Positions 61,942 through 64,000 of a stretch of DNA of 64,000 nucleotides are shown piece after piece. This DNA is from Actinomadura rayongensis (GTDB lineage: Bacteria; Actinomycetota; Actinomycetes; Streptosporangiales; Streptosporangiaceae). Both the position numbers and the translations under genes were made by a program. Under the pieces are notes generated by a model. The model made no database searches and was not told the DNA's origin. It saw only the letters and a program-made list of their open reading frames with translations. Location of the stretch: assembly GCF_009831215.1 (NCBI RefSeq), contig NZ_WUTW01000005.1, forward strand, positions 124,001 to 188,000, given 5' to 3'. Numbering within the stretch: the stretch's first letter is position 1; each line of letters opens with the position of its first letter.

Positions 61942-62805
61942 ATGCCTGTGATCGACGTGCTCGACTCGACCGTCCACTACCGCGAGTCCGGAAACGGAAC
62001 ACCGTTCGTCTTCCTGCACGGCAACCCGGCGTCGTCGCACCTCTGGCGGAACGTCCTGCCGGGCGTCGGCGGCGCGCGGCTGCTCGCGCCCGACCTCATC
62101 GGCATGGGACGGTCCGGCAAGCCTGATATCCCCTACCTTTTCGCCGACCACGCGCGGTACCTGGACGCCTGGTTCGACGCGCTCGACCTGGACGGCGTCG
62201 TGCTCGTCGGCCACGACTGGGGCGGCGCGCTCGCGTTCGACTGGGCGTCCCGGCACCCGGACCGGGTGAAGGGCGTCGCGTTCCTGGAGAGCGTCGTCCG
62301 GCCGATCCCGCCGGAGGCCCTGTCCGAAGCGGCGCGGGAGCGCACCGCGCTCGTCCGCACGCCGGGCGCGGGCGAGCAAATGGTGCTGGAGGAGAACCGG
62401 TTCCTGCTGACGGCGTTCAAGGGGGCCGTCCTGACCCCGGTCAGCGACGCGGACTACGCCGAATACCTTGAGCCGTTCCCGACGCCGGAGAGCCGCCGCC
62501 CGATCCTCGCCTGGGCGCGGCAGTTCCCGCTCGGCGGCGAGCCGGCCGAGGTGGTCGACCGGCTGGACGCGTTCCGGCCGTGGCTCAAGGACAGCCCGGA
62601 CGTCCCCAAGCTGCTCCTCACCTTCGACGGCGCGGGCACCCTGCTCATCGGGCCGGACACGGCCGCGTGGTGCGCGGAGAACATGGCCGCGCTGGAGACC
62701 GTCGCGTGCGGGCCGGCCGGGCACCACGCGCCCGAGGACCGTCCGGACGAGATCGCCGCCGCGCTGTCCGCGTGGGCCGGCCGCCACGGGTTTACCTCCC
62801 GCTGA
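61942..62805 (+). CDS. Haloalkane dehalogenase (HLD-II-like)
   Basis: This 287-residue alpha/beta hydrolase shows the haloalkane dehalogenase active site in full: N28 in HGNPASSHLWRN and W93 (halide stabilisers), nucleophile D92 in GHDWGGALAF, acid E116 in VAFLESVVRPIP and catalytic H261 in GPAGHHAPED. Overall it resembles Rhodococcus DhaA. It hydrolyses carbon-halogen bonds to alcohols and halide. ATG 61942 follows AAGGA. The divergent MarR gene probably controls it. The natural substrate is unknown. Confidence 0.92.
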   Translation: MPVIDVLDSTVHYRESGNGTPFVFLHGNPASSHLWRNVLPGVGGARLLAPDLIGMGRSGKPDIPYLFADHARYLDAWFDALDLDGVVLVGHDWGGALAFDWASRHPDRVKGVAFLESVVRPIPPEALSEAARERTALVRTPGAGEQMVLEENRFLLTAFKGAVLTPVSDADYAEYLEPFPTPESRRPILAWARQFPLGGEPAEVVDRLDAFRPWLKDSPDVPKLLLTFDGAGTLLIGPDTAAWCAENMAALETVACGPAGHHAPEDRPDEIAAALSAWAGRHGFTSR

Positions 62806-62830
62806 CATCCCCGGCGGCAGAATCGACGCC

Positions 62831-63958
62831 GTGTTCGGTCCGCAGGGCGTTGTTGTCCTGGTGTTTCTGGTGCTGGCGTTCGCCGGCCTGGCCTGGGTGC
62901 TCGCGCGGCGGGGGCCGCTGGCACTGCGGGTCCCGGCCGGCGCGCTGGCGTTCGTCGTCGCGGCGGTGTTCGGTATGGCCACCGTCAATCGGTACTACGA
63001 CTATTACGAGAGCTGGGGCGACCTCTTCGGGGATCTGTCGGGCGCGTCCGACGGCGTCCAGGCCCTCCCGCCCGCCGCGGGCCGCGCCCTCGCCACCGGC
63101 GGACGCCGCGCCGACCGGGGGATGCTCGCCGACGTGGCGCTCCCCGGCGCGCGCAGCGGCATCGCGCGGGACGGGCTCGTCTACCTGCCGCCGCAGTACT
63201 TCCAGCCCGCGTACGCGCGCGCCCGGTTCCCGGTGCTGGAGCTGCTGCACGGCTCGCCGGGGCAGCCGTCGGACTGGCAGACGGGGCTGCGGGTCGAGAA
63301 CGCGTTCCGGCGCGTCCTGCACGACCACGAGGCGCGGCCCGCGATCCTCGTCATGCCGGACATTAACGGCGCGCAGGCCGGACGGACCGGATCGCAGTGC
63401 CTCGACCAGCCCGGCGGCCCCCGCGACGACACCTACCTGTCCGCCGACGTGCCCGCCGACGTCGCCGCGCGGTTCCGCGTCCGGCCCGGACGGTCGTTCG
63501 GCGTCGCGGGCTTCTCCGAGGGCGGGTTCTGCGCGGCGGACCTCGCGCTGCGCCATCCCGGCGTGTTCGCGGCGGCCGGGTCGATGAGCGGCTACTTCCA
63601 GCCGCTGCCCGAGCACGGGACGGACCTGTTCCGCGGGAACGCCGCCGCGCGGCTGGCGAACGACCCGCTGTGGCTGGCGTCCCGTCCGGCGCGGCGGCTC
63701 CCGGCGTTCTGGCTGATGGCCGGGGGCGCCGACCGGGGCGACGTGGAGAGCGCGCGGATCTTCCGGTCCGTCCTCGTCGCGCACGGCGGGCGCGTGCCGC
63801 TCGTGACGATCCCGCACGCGCGGCACACGTTCGCGGCGTGGAAACCGGCCGTGCCGCGCCTGCTGGCGTGGATCACCGGACGGCTGCCGTCCGTCGCGCC
63901 GTGCCCGGGAGCGCGCGCCCCCGGGCACGGCGCACCGGTCACTTGCCGGGGGACATGA
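62831..63958 (+). CDS. Membrane-anchored esterase (esterase D/antigen 85-like fold)
   Basis: This 375-residue protein has two N-terminal helices (VVVLVFLVLAFAGLAWVLARR and LALRVPAGALAFVVAAVFGMATV). The exported part contains GLVYLPPQYFQPAYARARFPVLELLHGSPGQPSDW, a nucleophile elbow GFSEGGFCAADLALRHPGVF, an acid site in AGGADRGD and the catalytic His in PHARHTFAAW. This fits the PF00756 esterase group that includes mycolyltransferases and lipases. The start is taken as GTG 62831. The last codons run through a strong palindrome and past the stop of the convergent gene. Confidence 0.85.
   Translation: MFGPQGVVVLVFLVLAFAGLAWVLARRGPLALRVPAGALAFVVAAVFGMATVNRYYDYYESWGDLFGDLSGASDGVQALPPAAGRALATGGRRADRGMLADVALPGARSGIARDGLVYLPPQYFQPAYARARFPVLELLHGSPGQPSDWQTGLRVENAFRRVLHDHEARPAILVMPDINGAQAGRTGSQCLDQPGGPRDDTYLSADVPADVAARFRVRPGRSFGVAGFSEGGFCAADLALRHPGVFAAAGSMSGYFQPLPEHGTDLFRGNAAARLANDPLWLASRPARRLPAFWLMAGGADRGDVESARIFRSVLVAHGGRVPLVTIPHARHTFAAWKPAVPRLLAWITGRLPSVAPCPGARAPGHGAPVTCRGT
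63901..63928. terminator. Palindrome inside the esterase 3' end
   Basis: Perfect 9-bp arms GTGCCCGGG and CCCGGGCAC surround a 10-base loop. It lies 10 bases beyond the stop of the minus-strand gene and within the last codons of the esterase, so it more likely terminates the minus-strand gene. Confidence 0.6.
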
Positions 63959-64000
63959 CGGGCGCCGAGCCCGTCGCCTTGTTGATGATGTCGCTGCCGG
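63939..64000 (-). CDS. C-terminal end of an unidentified protein, cut by window edge
   Basis: On the minus strand the frame reads GSDIINKATGSAPVMSPGK and then TGA at 63939-63941. Only 20 codons are in the window, too few to name the protein. It is convergent with the esterase and overlaps it by about 20 bases. Confidence 0.5.
   Translation of the reverse strand, partial: GSDIINKATGSAPVMSPGK

Overview
This window is very GC-rich actinobacterial chromosome. Most genes carry G/C in third codon positions, GTG starts are common, and stop/start overlaps of 4 bases (ATGA or GTGA) are frequent. F420-type enzymes, the block tilS-hpt-ftsH-folE-folP-folB-folK, and the many TetR, MarR and MerR regulators also fit. 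A Streptosporangiales member such as Actinomadura is my best guess, but that is inference from gene content and order. No rRNA or complete tRNA gene, CRISPR array, transposase or integrase was seen.

Layout. 1-5032: cell-surface sugar locus (wecB running off the left edge, two GT4 glycosyltransferases, a UDP-ManNAc-type dehydrogenase). 5020-6707: an SDR oxidoreductase with a divergent XRE/MmyB-type regulator. 6708-7340: decayed DNA with two hairpin repeats, the C-terminal remnant of a metal-type MerR regulator and a 19-residue cysteine-rich micro-ORF. 7341-13352: a small membrane protein and a minus-strand operon coding for histidine kinase, response regulator, ABC ATPase and FtsX-type permease. 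13464-18546: a MidA-type methyltransferase, two PH-domain membrane proteins and a solitary nuoD. 18552-20124: an F420-type LLM oxidoreductase with a divergent TetR gene that lacks a normal start codon.

20121-30661 is housekeeping: folate synthesis (folE, folP, an NTF2-like gene, folB, folK, a DUF3180 gene) read from upstream ftsH, hpt, tilS, a zinc metalloprotease and dacB, with ppa divergent from dacB. 30732-35133 holds a fused sigma-like/zinc-finger/membrane protein divergent from a MerR plus VIT/VWA pair; three copies of one 11-bp palindrome tie these together. 35783-41629 is the cytochrome bd operon cydABDC, with cydC frameshifted at the ABC signature motif.

41887-48090 is a mixed accessory stretch: a DUF2945 protein, a YwaF-like membrane protein, a tyrosine phosphatase, an NmrA-like protein with TetR, an AbiEii-type nucleotidyltransferase overlapped by an unrecognised partner with an internal duplication, and a secreted lamin-tail protein. 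48199-53023 is an organosulfur uptake and oxidation operon (TauD-type dioxygenase, substrate-binding lipoprotein, ATPase, permease, LLM monooxygenase), followed by a propeller-type protein and a sulfotransferase. 55660-63958 is rich in regulator/enzyme pairs: a Sel1/TPR protein, an F420 nitroreductase with TetR, an S4 RNA-binding protein, an epimerase, an MFS exporter with MarR, a second MarR with a haloalkane dehalogenase, and a membrane-anchored esterase. A minus-strand gene is cut by the right edge.

The best candidates for something undescribed are the AbiEii/duplicated-domain pair (45739-47639), the sigma-ZAS-membrane fusion with its shared operators to MerR-VIT/VWA (30732-35133), and the cysteine-rich micro-ORF (7206-7265).
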